Below are positions 42,864 through 51,403 of a DNA stretch of 64,000 bases, piece after piece. The first letter of the stretch is position 1. Every line of letters starts with the position of its first letter. Source of the DNA: JAKGBX01 sp965366835 (GTDB lineage Bacteria > Pseudomonadota > Alphaproteobacteria > Rhodobacterales > Rhodobacteraceae); contig CBDUGF010000003.1 of NCBI GenBank assembly GCA_965366835.1, forward strand, positions 5,162 to 69,161, read 5' to 3'. The notes beneath the pieces were generated by a model that saw nothing but the letters and a program-made list of their open reading frames with translations, did not search any database and was not told the DNA's origin. The translations under genes and the position numbers were made by a program.

Positions 42864-44951
42864 TTAGCGCTCGGTCAGTTTCAGCTCGATCCGCCGGTTC
42901 TGTGCGCGCGCCTCGTCGCTGTTGCCTCTCGCCACGGGCTGAAACTCGCCAAAGCCATTGGCCGAAAGCCGTTCGGGCGGCATGCCCCGAGCCTCGACCA
43001 GATAGCGCACCACCGAGAGCGCCCGCGCCTGGCTCAGCTCCCAATTGTCGGCAAACTCGCCAAAGCCCGAGAGTGGTGTGTCGTCGGTATGGCCATCGAC
43101 CTGGATCACCCAGTCGATCCCCTCGGGAATGTCGCGCGCAACCTCCTGCAACAGCTCGGCCACACGGGCAATCTGCGCCTCGCCGGCCACCGAGAGTGCC
43201 GCCTGCCCCGGCGGGAACAGAACTTCCGAGGAAAAAACAAAGCGGTCGCCGACGATCCTGACGCCTTCCCGATTGCCCAGAACCTCGCGCAACCGCCCGA
43301 AGAACTCCGAACGATATTTCTCCAGATCCTTCTTCTCCGCTTCCAGCCTGCGCTTTTCCTCCGCCAATCGCTGCGCCTCGGCCTCTTCCAGTTGGCGCCG
43401 TTTACGCTCTTCGGAAACCGCGCGCGCCAGCGCCGCGTTGAGATCCGAACCAAGCGACTGCAACTTGACCTGCGCCGCCGCGTCGCGCGCCTTGTAATCG
43501 TCGAGCAGCGCCTGAAGGCTGCCAAGCTGGCTGCGCAGGGCGGCAACCTGCTGATTGAGCAAGGCCTGCTGGCGCTGCGCTTCGGTCGAGATGTCCCTCT
43601 GGCCTTCCAGCTCGTCCCTCGCCGCCGACAAGAGCGCTGCGCGGGTTTCGGCATCGGTCATGGCCCGCTCGGCCTGCTGCTCCGCCGCCAGCTTGGCCGC
43701 CAGGGCCGCGCGCAGCCTGTCGCGCAGCGCATCGCGATCCACCGCTTCGGCATTCGCCGCCTCGACATCGGCCAGAGCGGCGGCCAGCCGGGCTTGGAGC
43801 GCCGCGCGTTCCACCGCCCCCTGATCCGCCTGCTGGCCCGCTGCGGCCTTCTCGGCGGCCAGGGCGGCCTCGGCTGCGGCCAGCTTGTCTTCCAGCGTGG
43901 CGCTGCGGGTCTCAAGCCCCGCCTTTTCATCCAATGCTTTATCGAGCGCCGCCTGCACCGCCGCCAGACGGGCCTCGAACCGGTCTTGTTCGGAAATCTG
44001 GCCTTGCTCCGCTGCGGCCAGCTGGGTTTCCAGCCCGGCCACGGTCGTCTCGGCTTCGGCCAGGGCCGCCTCCAGCGTTGCAAGCCGGGCCTCAAGGGCG
44101 TTTTGCGCGTTTTCACTCTCCAGGAGCGCCGCGGCAAGGCGCAGGTCGAGATCCTCGCGCGCAGTCTCGGCCGCCGCCAGAAGGCTCAGCGTGTCTTCCG
44201 CCGCCTTGCGCCGCTCCTCCAGCACCAGGGTCATCGCGGTCAGCTCGGCATCGGCATTCTTCAGCTTCTCGCGCAGCGCTTCGGCGGCGGCGGCTTCGAC
44301 CAGCCGCCCTGCCTCTTCGTCGCTCAGCCGTTCTTCAAGTCCGGATTTCTCGTTTTTGAGATCGGCAACCAGCGCCTCCAGGGCCTCGCGCCTCGCCGCC
44401 GCCAGCCGCGCCGCCTCTGCGCCGGCATCGACCTCGCTGCGCGCCTGCGCCAGGGCGAGGTTCAGCGCCTCCTGCTCGCTGAGCAGCGCGGCCTGCCGGG
44501 TTTCGAGCTCCGAAATCGTGCCACGATCCGCGTTCTGCGCCGCCAGAAGCCCGGCCACCTGCTCTTCGAAACTGGCGATGCGGCCTTCGGCCTCGGCCAG
44601 GGCGGCATCCTGGGCGTTGCGCGCAGCGGTAAGCGAAGCGATCAGCGCGGCCTGCCGTTCGGCCTGTTCGCGCGCGGTTTCGATGGTGGTCGAAAGTTCG
44701 CCAACCCGAGATTCCAGCCCCTCCGAGCGGCGCCGTTCCAGCCCCAGCGCCTGGGCCAGCGCCGAGACCTCGGCCGAGAGCGCATCGAGCTCGCTTTCCT
44801 GTCCGCTGATGGTCTCGCGCAGGACGAACTGCACCACCATGAAGATGGTCAGCACGAACATCAGCACCAGCAGCAGCCCGGTCATCGCATCGACAAAGCC
44901 GGGCCAGATCGCTGCCTGAAAACGTTGGCCGGTGCGCCGCGACAGAGCCAT
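42864..44951 (-). CDS. MotB/OmpA-like protein with a very long periplasmic coiled coil
   Basis: A 695-residue inner-membrane-anchored protein. A single helix at about 22-44 (DAMTGLLLVLMFVLTIFMVV) begins with Asp21, in the position of the proton-binding Asp of MotB, TolR and ExbD. Residues about 50-545 are an uninterrupted heptad-rich, Ala/Glu/Leu/Arg coiled coil. A C-terminal OmpA domain (about 560-690) has DGHTDDTPLSGFGEFADNWE, LSQARALSVVRYLVE and NRRIELKL, which bind peptidoglycan. Three bases separate it from the MotA/ExbB-like gene, so they form a stator-like ion-driven complex. No flagellar genes are nearby. Confidence 0.85.
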   Translation of the reverse strand: MALSRRTGQRFQAAIWPGFVDAMTGLLLVLMFVLTIFMVVQFVLRETISGQESELDALSAEVSALAQALGLERRRSEGLESRVGELSTTIETAREQAERQAALIASLTAARNAQDAALAEAEGRIASFEEQVAGLLAAQNADRGTISELETRQAALLSEQEALNLALAQARSEVDAGAEAARLAAARREALEALVADLKNEKSGLEERLSDEEAGRLVEAAAAEALREKLKNADAELTAMTLVLEERRKAAEDTLSLLAAAETAREDLDLRLAAALLESENAQNALEARLATLEAALAEAETTVAGLETQLAAAEQGQISEQDRFEARLAAVQAALDKALDEKAGLETRSATLEDKLAAAEAALAAEKAAAGQQADQGAVERAALQARLAAALADVEAANAEAVDRDALRDRLRAALAAKLAAEQQAERAMTDAETRAALLSAARDELEGQRDISTEAQRQQALLNQQVAALRSQLGSLQALLDDYKARDAAAQVKLQSLGSDLNAALARAVSEERKRRQLEEAEAQRLAEEKRRLEAEKKDLEKYRSEFFGRLREVLGNREGVRIVGDRFVFSSEVLFPPGQAALSVAGEAQIARVAELLQEVARDIPEGIDWVIQVDGHTDDTPLSGFGEFADNWELSQARALSVVRYLVEARGMPPERLSANGFGEFQPVARGNSDEARAQNRRIELKLTER

Positions 44952-44954
44952 GGA

Positions 44955-46190
44955 TCAGCCCTCCTCGCGTGCTGAGGGATCGTCGGTGGGGTCGCGCGGA
45001 TGCAGCTTCAATGTCCGCTGCGGCCGGGCCTTTGCCTGCTCGCTCAGCACCCGTACCAGTGCGTTGATATCGGTGCGCAGCTCGGCCATGGTTTCCTGCC
45101 GCCCGGCGCTGATCTCCTCCAGAATGCGCAGCATCTGCACGTCGATCGAGCGCAGGCGCATCCGGCTCTCGGCGTCGATCCCGGCTTCGCCGGCTCCGGT
45201 CCTCGTGCGCCGTATCTCCTCCAGGATCGCTTCCTGTCCCTCGGCCACCCGCATCAATGCGGAATTCACCGGGTTCTGGTCACTCATCCGATAGGTCATG
45301 CGTTCAATCGCGTCGGCCAGATGGCCCAGCTTTTCGTCGACCATGGCGCGGCTGACATCGGATTGGGTGAACATCTGTTGCAGCTCTTCCATCTGCTCGG
45401 CCATGTTGTCGACCACCCCGGCGATGATGGAATGTTCGCCGCCATCGCCCTCGCCGGTGGAAAAGCCCAGCCGGGTGATCGACGACAGCCACTCTTCCAG
45501 CTCGCGGTAGAACCGGTTCTGCCCATGCCCGGCAAACAGCTCCAAGAGCCCTACGATCAGCGACCCGGCAAGACCGAGAAGCGAGCTGGCAAAGGCCACG
45601 CCCATACCGCCCAGCTGCGCCTCGAGACCCGTCATCAAACGGCTGAATACTTCGACACCGCCCTCGCCATCGCGCGGCGCAAGCGACCGGATAGTATCGA
45701 CCAGCGCCGGGATCGTCGTCGCCAGCCCATAAAACGTGCCCAGCAGCCCGAGGAAGATCAGCATGCTGACGAGGTAGCGGGTGATCTCGCGCTCTTCGTC
45801 GATCCGCGTGGCCACCGATTCGAGAATCGAGCGAGCGGAGCTCGACGAAATCTGCATCCTCGCGCCGCGCGATCTGAGCAGCGTCGCCAGAGGCGCCAGA
45901 AGCTGCGGCGCGCGCACGCCTTCGGCCTCGGCCCGGTCGCTGGCAAAGGCTTCGATCCAACGCACCGAACGGCTCATCTGAAAGACCTGCCAGAAACAGG
46001 CGAACATGCCGATGACAAACACGAAGCCAATGAAGCCGTTGAGATAGGGGTTGGCCAGAAACACCGGCAGCACCCGCGGCAGGGCAACGAAGACGCCTGC
46101 CCCCGAGAGCGCCAGAACGATGAGCATCATGACGATCTGGCGGATGGGGTGGGAAAACTGCGGCTCGGCCTCGTGGTCCGGCTGGTCCAT
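44955..46190 (-). CDS. MotA/TolQ/ExbB-like proton-channel protein
   Basis: A 411-residue membrane protein with four helices: about 18-38 (IVMMLIVLALSGAGVFVAL), 51-70 (GFIGFVFVIGMFACFWQVF), 140-161 (LVSMLIFLGLLGTFYGLATT) and 197-220 (GVAFASSLLGLAGSLIVGLL). The last two match the conserved MotA_ExbB core, including GLLGTFYGL and the GMGVAFASSLLGLAGS region. The C-terminal 190 residues are cytoplasmic and partly coiled. ATG 46190 has AGGAG upstream. The partner is the coiled-coil OmpA-like protein. Energised by proton flow, by analogy. Confidence 0.85.
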   Translation of the reverse strand: MDQPDHEAEPQFSHPIRQIVMMLIVLALSGAGVFVALPRVLPVFLANPYLNGFIGFVFVIGMFACFWQVFQMSRSVRWIEAFASDRAEAEGVRAPQLLAPLATLLRSRGARMQISSSSARSILESVATRIDEEREITRYLVSMLIFLGLLGTFYGLATTIPALVDTIRSLAPRDGEGGVEVFSRLMTGLEAQLGGMGVAFASSLLGLAGSLIVGLLELFAGHGQNRFYRELEEWLSSITRLGFSTGEGDGGEHSIIAGVVDNMAEQMEELQQMFTQSDVSRAMVDEKLGHLADAIERMTYRMSDQNPVNSALMRVAEGQEAILEEIRRTRTGAGEAGIDAESRMRLRSIDVQMLRILEEISAGRQETMAELRTDINALVRVLSEQAKARPQRTLKLHPRDPTDDPSAREEG

Positions 46191-46311
46191 CGCGGCACAG
46201 CTCCTGACACGTTGTTTCTTTGCGCCCGATGATAGGGGCAACAAACGGGCAAGCCAAGGAAAAGCGTTCAAGTTTTCAGGGTTGCAGAGCGCCGCTGACC
46301 TAAGCCTGTGC

Positions 46312-46839
46312 TCAAAGCATCACTCGCACGCGCCGGGCCAGCCAATCGATCTCGGGGTCGTGGATGCCAAGTTCGGTCAGGTGGGACTGGGTGTTCATCA
46401 GGTATTCATGGTTGGGGCCCATACCGCCATGAGCGCTTGCAATGATCCGCGCCTGTTCCTCCAGATCGAGCCCGCCGCAATACTGCACATGGTCGGGATC
46501 GACGACATAGGCCAGCGCCTCTTCGATGCGGCCATCCGCAAGGATCACCTGAAGCCGCTTTTCGAGATAGGCCGAGGAGATCAACTCTCGCTCGCGCAGA
46601 TAGGCCAGCACCGCCTCTTCCTGCCCGCCGGGAACCCGCAGCGCGACACCCTCGCAGACATGGCCCTCGTATTCATCAAGCGCCAGCACGAGGCCGGGTT
46701 GCTCTGTCGTGCCGCGATGATGGATCGAGCGCATGCAGAAGGTGCGCGCATAGCCGGGCAGCCTTGCGATGGTGCGTTCCTCGGTCTCGAACCCGGGGTT
46801 CCAGATCAGCGAACCATACCCGAATACCCACATGTTCAT
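46312..46839 (-). CDS. Gamma-glutamylcyclotransferase, ChaC type
   Basis: Releases 5-oxoproline from glutathione or gamma-glutamyl peptides. The 175-residue protein has the substrate-binding loop MWVFGYGSLIWNPGFE at the N-terminus, YARTFCMRSIHHRGTTEQPG, the region with the catalytic Glu (EGHVCEGVALRV) and YVVDPDHVQYCGGL. ATG 46839 is preceded by a GAGGGAAGGG purine tract. It lies upstream of the stator-like genes, 121 bp before their start, and is divergent from the DUF2125 gene. Confidence 0.88.
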   Translation of the reverse strand: MNMWVFGYGSLIWNPGFETEERTIARLPGYARTFCMRSIHHRGTTEQPGLVLALDEYEGHVCEGVALRVPGGQEEAVLAYLRERELISSAYLEKRLQVILADGRIEEALAYVVDPDHVQYCGGLDLEEQARIIASAHGGMGPNHEYLMNTQSHLTELGIHDPEIDWLARRVRVML

Positions 46840-46935
46840 GCCGCTGGCCCTTCCCTCATTCCGCCGGTAAACAGTTCCACCGATGAACATTGCCTTGTAA
46901 ACACCAAGGCGCGTCGGCTTGAAAGAGGGCTTTTC

Positions 46936-47934
46936 ATGAAACGTCTGCTTGTGGTCATCCTTGTCTGCGCCGCGCTTTGGTCGGGGTATTGGTATGTGGC
47001 GGCACGCGGCGCCCGGGCCGGATTCGAGGCATGGTTCGACGCGCGCCGCGCCGAAGGCTGGCAAGCCGAATACGCCGCGCTCGAAATTGATGGGTTCCCT
47101 AATCGCGTCGACAGCACTTTCGACAAGCCGGTGCTAGCCGATCCGGAAACCGGCCTGGCCTGGGAAGCGCCGTTTTTCCAGATTTTCGCGCTCACCTACA
47201 AGCCCAATCACATCATCGCCGTCTGGCCGAAATCACAGCGTTTTTCGACCCCGAACGCAAAATATGACGTCGCCAGCGAAAACATGCGGGCCAGTCTGGT
47301 GATGGTGGCGCAAACCGATTTGCCACTGGAACGGGCCAACCTCGTCGCCGAGGCGATGGCAATCAGCACGGATAACGCGACCACGACCCTGGAGGGTGTA
47401 CAATTGGCCGCTTCCCGGCTCGAAGGTGCCACCCAGGACTATCGCCTCGCGCTCAATGCCGATGGCGTGATGCCGCCCCTGCCCGCCGGCTTCACTCTGC
47501 GCACGGGCGGGACGCTGCCGCGTCAACTCGATACGCTGCGCGCCGATCTGTCGGTGAAATTCACCCGCCCGTGGGACTTGCGCGCGCTGACACAGAGCCG
47601 CCCGCAACCCGTTCGTATCCGGCTGAAACTGGTCGAAGCGAAATGGGGTGCACTCGAGTTGGCGCTTGCGGGGACGCTCGACATCGACGAAGCCGGACGG
47701 CCCAGCGGCCGGCTGACCGTCAAGGCGCGCAACTGGCGCGACATCATTGTAATCGCACGCCAGATGGGTTGGCTCCCGGAACGCTGGCTAGGCCATGTCG
47801 AACAGGCCCTGTCCCTGGCGGCTCAGCTTTCCGGCAACAGTGAATCGCTGGACCTGCCGCTCGATTTCAAGCAGGGAGCAATGGCGCTCGGACCGATCCC
47901 GCTGGGGCCCGCACCGCTGATCCGATTGCGCTAG
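46936..47934 (+). CDS. DUF2125-like membrane-anchored protein
   Basis: A 332-residue protein with one N-terminal helix (LLVVILVCAALWSGYWYVAA) and a large periplasmic domain. The start of the domain, RAGFEAWFDARRAEGWQAEY followed by DGFPNRVD, and the repeated strand pattern match alphaproteobacterial DUF2125 proteins, from memory, which resemble lipid-transfer or AsmA-like barrels; function is unknown. The start has GAGGGC upstream. It is divergent from the ChaC gene. Confidence 0.8.
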   Translation: MKRLLVVILVCAALWSGYWYVAARGARAGFEAWFDARRAEGWQAEYAALEIDGFPNRVDSTFDKPVLADPETGLAWEAPFFQIFALTYKPNHIIAVWPKSQRFSTPNAKYDVASENMRASLVMVAQTDLPLERANLVAEAMAISTDNATTTLEGVQLAASRLEGATQDYRLALNADGVMPPLPAGFTLRTGGTLPRQLDTLRADLSVKFTRPWDLRALTQSRPQPVRIRLKLVEAKWGALELALAGTLDIDEAGRPSGRLTVKARNWRDIIVIARQMGWLPERWLGHVEQALSLAAQLSGNSESLDLPLDFKQGAMALGPIPLGPAPLIRLR

Positions 47935-47945
47935 GGAACTCGGCT

Positions 47946-48563
47946 TCAGTTCTGCGACAGGCGGGTCGGGCGCCGATAGAAATGGTGCACACCGATGGTG
48001 GCGGTCCGGGTGAACTTGCGCGACCATTTCGGGCGCACCGCCTTGGTGTGGTAGTAGGTTGCGCCATTGGTCAACGGGCGCGGCGCGCCGGCGAGCATGG
48101 ATTTGGCAATCTTGCCGACCCGGGCATAGGCCGCAGGTTCGCTGATCACTTCGCCGTGGCCGTCACATGTGTAGGTGAATTGGCAGGCATATTTCCGCCC
48201 CGTTCCCTGTTTGATCACGCCGCAGATCGAATTCGGGAAGTATTGGCTGTCGACCCGGTTGAGGATGACCTCGGCAACGGCGAACTGTCCCTTTACGCTT
48301 TCGCCACGAGCTTCGAAATAGAGCGCCTCTGCCAGGCAACGCCATTGCGCCCCGCCCGATGCACCGGGCTGTGCTGCTACCCAGTTTTGACTGTAGGTGA
48401 CCGACCCGGCCGAATTGGGTCGTTTCATGAGCGCATCGAGTTGTTCCGAAGGGATCATGCCGAGCGCACGCTTTTCCTTGCTGACGAGTTGTTGCACCGA
48501 GGTGTCCGCTTGCCCAGGCATGGCCAAGCCAACACCGATCAAAATCGCCAGAATGAAACGCAT
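47946..48563 (-). CDS. Cell-wall hydrolase (SleB / Hydrolase_2)
   Basis: Secreted peptidoglycan hydrolase of the SleB family. The 205-residue protein has a signal peptide (ILAILIGVGLAMPGQA) and a C-terminal hydrolase domain with likely catalytic Glu84 in CLAEALYFEARGESVKGQFA, VAEVILNRVDSQYFPNSICG and GATYYHTKAVRPKW. Cysteine residues are present in pairs. The ribosome-binding site is GGGGGCGG. It is convergent with DUF2125. Role: wall remodelling during growth. Confidence 0.9.
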   Translation of the reverse strand: MRFILAILIGVGLAMPGQADTSVQQLVSKEKRALGMIPSEQLDALMKRPNSAGSVTYSQNWVAAQPGASGGAQWRCLAEALYFEARGESVKGQFAVAEVILNRVDSQYFPNSICGVIKQGTGRKYACQFTYTCDGHGEVISEPAAYARVGKIAKSMLAGAPRPLTNGATYYHTKAVRPKWSRKFTRTATIGVHHFYRRPTRLSQN

Positions 48564-48737
48564 TTCCGCCCCCAGAATATTTCACGCACAGGATCAGAAG
48601 AACCTGTCAAGGTGCCGGTATTAATCGAATTTTCACAATTCGTCCAGTCAGGGCGATTCGCCGCACAGGGCGATCGGGCCGGGCAGTTTGCAGCTCCTAT
48701 GGGTCACCGCAGAATATTGGAGTCGGGGAAAGCGAGA

Positions 48738-51275
48738 CTACTTGATCTTGTCGCCTACTGCGAGCTGCGCCGCAGCCAGCCGCGCCACCGGAACCCGGAA
48801 CGGCGAGCAGGAGACATAGTCGAATCCGGCATTTCGGCAGAATGCGATTGATTCGGGGCTGCCGCCATGTTCGCCGCAGATCGACAGTGTCAGGTCGGGA
48901 CGCGCCGCGCGCCCGCGTTCGGCGGCGATTGTCAGAAGCTCGCCCACGCCGTCGGTATCGAGCGTGTGGAACGGATCTTCCGGGTAGACCCCCTGCTGCA
49001 CATAGGTCGACATGAACCGCCCCGCGTCATCGCGCGACAGGCCGTAGGTCATCTGGGTCAGATCGTTGGTGCCGAAGCTGAGAAAGGCGCTGTACGGTGC
49101 TATTTCGCCGGCTCTGAGCGCGGCACGCGGAGTTTCGACCATGACCCCCAGTCGGTAGGTAAAGCTGCGCCCGGTTTCATTGCGCACGGCGGCGGCAACA
49201 GCATCGACCCGGGCTTTCACGATCTCGACCTCGCGCTTGGCCGAAACCAGCGGGATCATGATCTCGGGAACCACCTGCGCGCCGTCGCGATTGGCCTCGA
49301 CAGTCGCCTCGAAAATCGCGCGCGCTTGCATGTCGTAAATCTCGGGCATGGTCACTCCCAGCCGCACGCCGCGCATTCCCAACATCGGGTTGTATTCACC
49401 CAGCGCTTCGACCCGACGCGTCACCTTGGAGAGCGGCAGATCAAGGGCTTCGGCCAGTTCGCGATGCCCAGTCCGGTCGTGCGGCAGGAACTCATGCAAC
49501 GGCGGGTCGAGCAGACGAATACAGACAGGCTGCCCGCTCATGATCCGGAACAGCTCGATGAAATCGGCGCGCTGCATCGGCAGCAGACGGTCCAACGCCG
49601 CGCGGCGATCCTCGGAAGTATCGGCAAAGATCATCTCGCGCATGACCACGAGCCGGTCCTGTTCGAAGAACATGTGCTCGGTGCGACAGAGCCCGATGCC
49701 TTCGGCAGCAAAGTTGCGCGCGGTCTGGGCGTCGGCCGGTGTGTCGGCGTTGGCGCGCACCTTGATATCGCGCACTTCGTCGGCCCAGGTCATCAGGGTC
49801 TGGAAAGCATCGTCGTGTGAGGCTTCGAGCAGGAGCGGTTCACCAGCCAGCACCTGGCCCCGCGTGCCGTCGATGGTTATCACGTCGCCTTCGTGGAACG
49901 TCCGTCCATCCGGTGCCGTCAGCAGCTTCTTGCCCAGTTGGAAGCGCATCTCGGAGGCCCCCACCACACAGGGCAAACCCATGCCGCGTCCGATCACCGC
50001 CGCGTGGCTGGTCATCCCGCCGCGTTCGGTTAGCACCGCAGCAGCCGCATGCATGCCGCGAATATCCTCGGGCGAAGTTTCGCGCCGCACCAGAACGCAG
50101 GCTTCCCCGCGCGCGGCGCTGGCCTGGGCTTCGGCCGCTGAAAAGACGATCTTGCCATGTGCCGCGCCAGGGCTGGCGGCAATGCCGCTGGCCAGCACGT
50201 CTCGCTTGGCCGCTGAATCGACCTGCCGGTGCAACAGCTCGTTGAGCGCGCGCGGTTCGATCCGCATCAAGGCCTCGTCGCGCGTGATGATGCCATCTTC
50301 GGCCAGCCGCACAGCGATCCGTACCGCCGCCCGGGCCGAACGCTGAACCCGCACACCGTCGAGCAGCCAGACCTTGCCGTCTTCGATGGTGAACTCAGCC
50401 TGCATTTCTTCGCGCAGGCGTTCACGCATCAGGCGGGTATGGGCGATGAGATCGGCGAACGCTTCTGGCGCCAATTCCTCGAGCGACGGGCCGCGCGCAT
50501 CGCGCTCGAGGTAGAGCCCTGCCTCGCCCTTCAAGGCATCGCGGCCCTGACTTTGGCTCAGATAGCGCCCAGTCATGCGTTCCAGCCCGGTTTGCGAATT
50601 GACCAGCTGGACCACACCGGAGCCGCATTCGCCCTGCCCAAAGCCCAGCGCCATGCGTTGCACGACCAACCCCAGACCGGCATCCGCGGGCGCCCCCTTG
50701 GCCTGGCGCAAAAGCCGCGCCGTAGTGCTCTCCCAGGCGCGTGCCATCGAGCGCAACACGGCTGCGAGCTGAACCGCGGGATCCTGCGGAAAGGCCTCTT
50801 CAGCTTCGTCTTCATAGAGCGCCAGCACCTCTGTGAGGCCTTTTCTCCCGGTGGCAGACAATTCATCGAACATATCCGGATCGAGCCGGGCGACATGGAT
50901 GGCATAGGCCTGAACGAAGCGCATATAAAGCGTCGCGGCAGGCTCCTGACCCAACCGGTCAGCAAGTTCGACATAAGCGGCATCATTCATGCCGATATTC
51001 AGCACCGCGCCAGGCCCGCCCCAATCGGGATCCTCTGAAGACGGACGCACGCAGACCAGCGGCGTCTCTCCGAACGGGTGCAGCAATTCCTGCATGTCAG
51101 GCATGGTTCCGGCCGCGATCCGGTGCACCGCCTTAAATGACAGCGCCACCGTTTCCGGTACCGGCAGATTGAGCCGCACCAATCGCTGAAGACATTTCGC
51201 CCGCCCGCCATGGGTTGCGGCGGTGATCGGCGCCGAGGGCGTGATCAGGGTTATATTTTCGTGGTCTTGCTGCAC
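48738..51275 (-). CDS. ppdK: Pyruvate, phosphate dikinase
   Basis: Interconverts PEP and pyruvate with ATP/AMP and phosphate. The 845-residue protein has an N-terminal ATP-grasp-like part, the phosphohistidine domain with LTERGGMTSHAAVIGRGMGL (His about residue 424), and the C-terminal PEP-binding barrel with GIGLCRTEHMFFE, FLSFGTNDLTQMTYGLSRDD and the catalytic Cys in LSICGEHGGSPESIAF. The nucleotide-binding part is more divergent and shorter than usual. GTG 51275 has GGAAGG seven bases upstream. It lies 128 bp after glyS. Confidence 0.88.
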   Translation of the reverse strand: MQQDHENITLITPSAPITAATHGGRAKCLQRLVRLNLPVPETVALSFKAVHRIAAGTMPDMQELLHPFGETPLVCVRPSSEDPDWGGPGAVLNIGMNDAAYVELADRLGQEPAATLYMRFVQAYAIHVARLDPDMFDELSATGRKGLTEVLALYEDEAEEAFPQDPAVQLAAVLRSMARAWESTTARLLRQAKGAPADAGLGLVVQRMALGFGQGECGSGVVQLVNSQTGLERMTGRYLSQSQGRDALKGEAGLYLERDARGPSLEELAPEAFADLIAHTRLMRERLREEMQAEFTIEDGKVWLLDGVRVQRSARAAVRIAVRLAEDGIITRDEALMRIEPRALNELLHRQVDSAAKRDVLASGIAASPGAAHGKIVFSAAEAQASAARGEACVLVRRETSPEDIRGMHAAAAVLTERGGMTSHAAVIGRGMGLPCVVGASEMRFQLGKKLLTAPDGRTFHEGDVITIDGTRGQVLAGEPLLLEASHDDAFQTLMTWADEVRDIKVRANADTPADAQTARNFAAEGIGLCRTEHMFFEQDRLVVMREMIFADTSEDRRAALDRLLPMQRADFIELFRIMSGQPVCIRLLDPPLHEFLPHDRTGHRELAEALDLPLSKVTRRVEALGEYNPMLGMRGVRLGVTMPEIYDMQARAIFEATVEANRDGAQVVPEIMIPLVSAKREVEIVKARVDAVAAAVRNETGRSFTYRLGVMVETPRAALRAGEIAPYSAFLSFGTNDLTQMTYGLSRDDAGRFMSTYVQQGVYPEDPFHTLDTDGVGELLTIAAERGRAARPDLTLSICGEHGGSPESIAFCRNAGFDYVSCSPFRVPVARLAAAQLAVGDKIK

Positions 51276-51403
51276 TGCGGCGCCTTCCGGAATGTGCGCA
51301 GCATACGCGCGCTTTCCATTCTTACAAGGGGCAAGCCCTGAGCGCATTGAATTGGTGCGCAAGTGCAGCAAGATCGCCGCCGCAAAGCGGGGTCACAGCA
51401 CGC

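Noticed and set aside
42864..46190. Zorya-type phage defence (ZorA/ZorB) for the MotA-like and OmpA-like pair
   Set aside because: No ZorC, ZorD or ZorE gene is adjacent, and the long coiled coil is on the OmpA/MotB-like partner rather than as a cytoplasmic tail on the MotA-like one. The surroundings are housekeeping genes.
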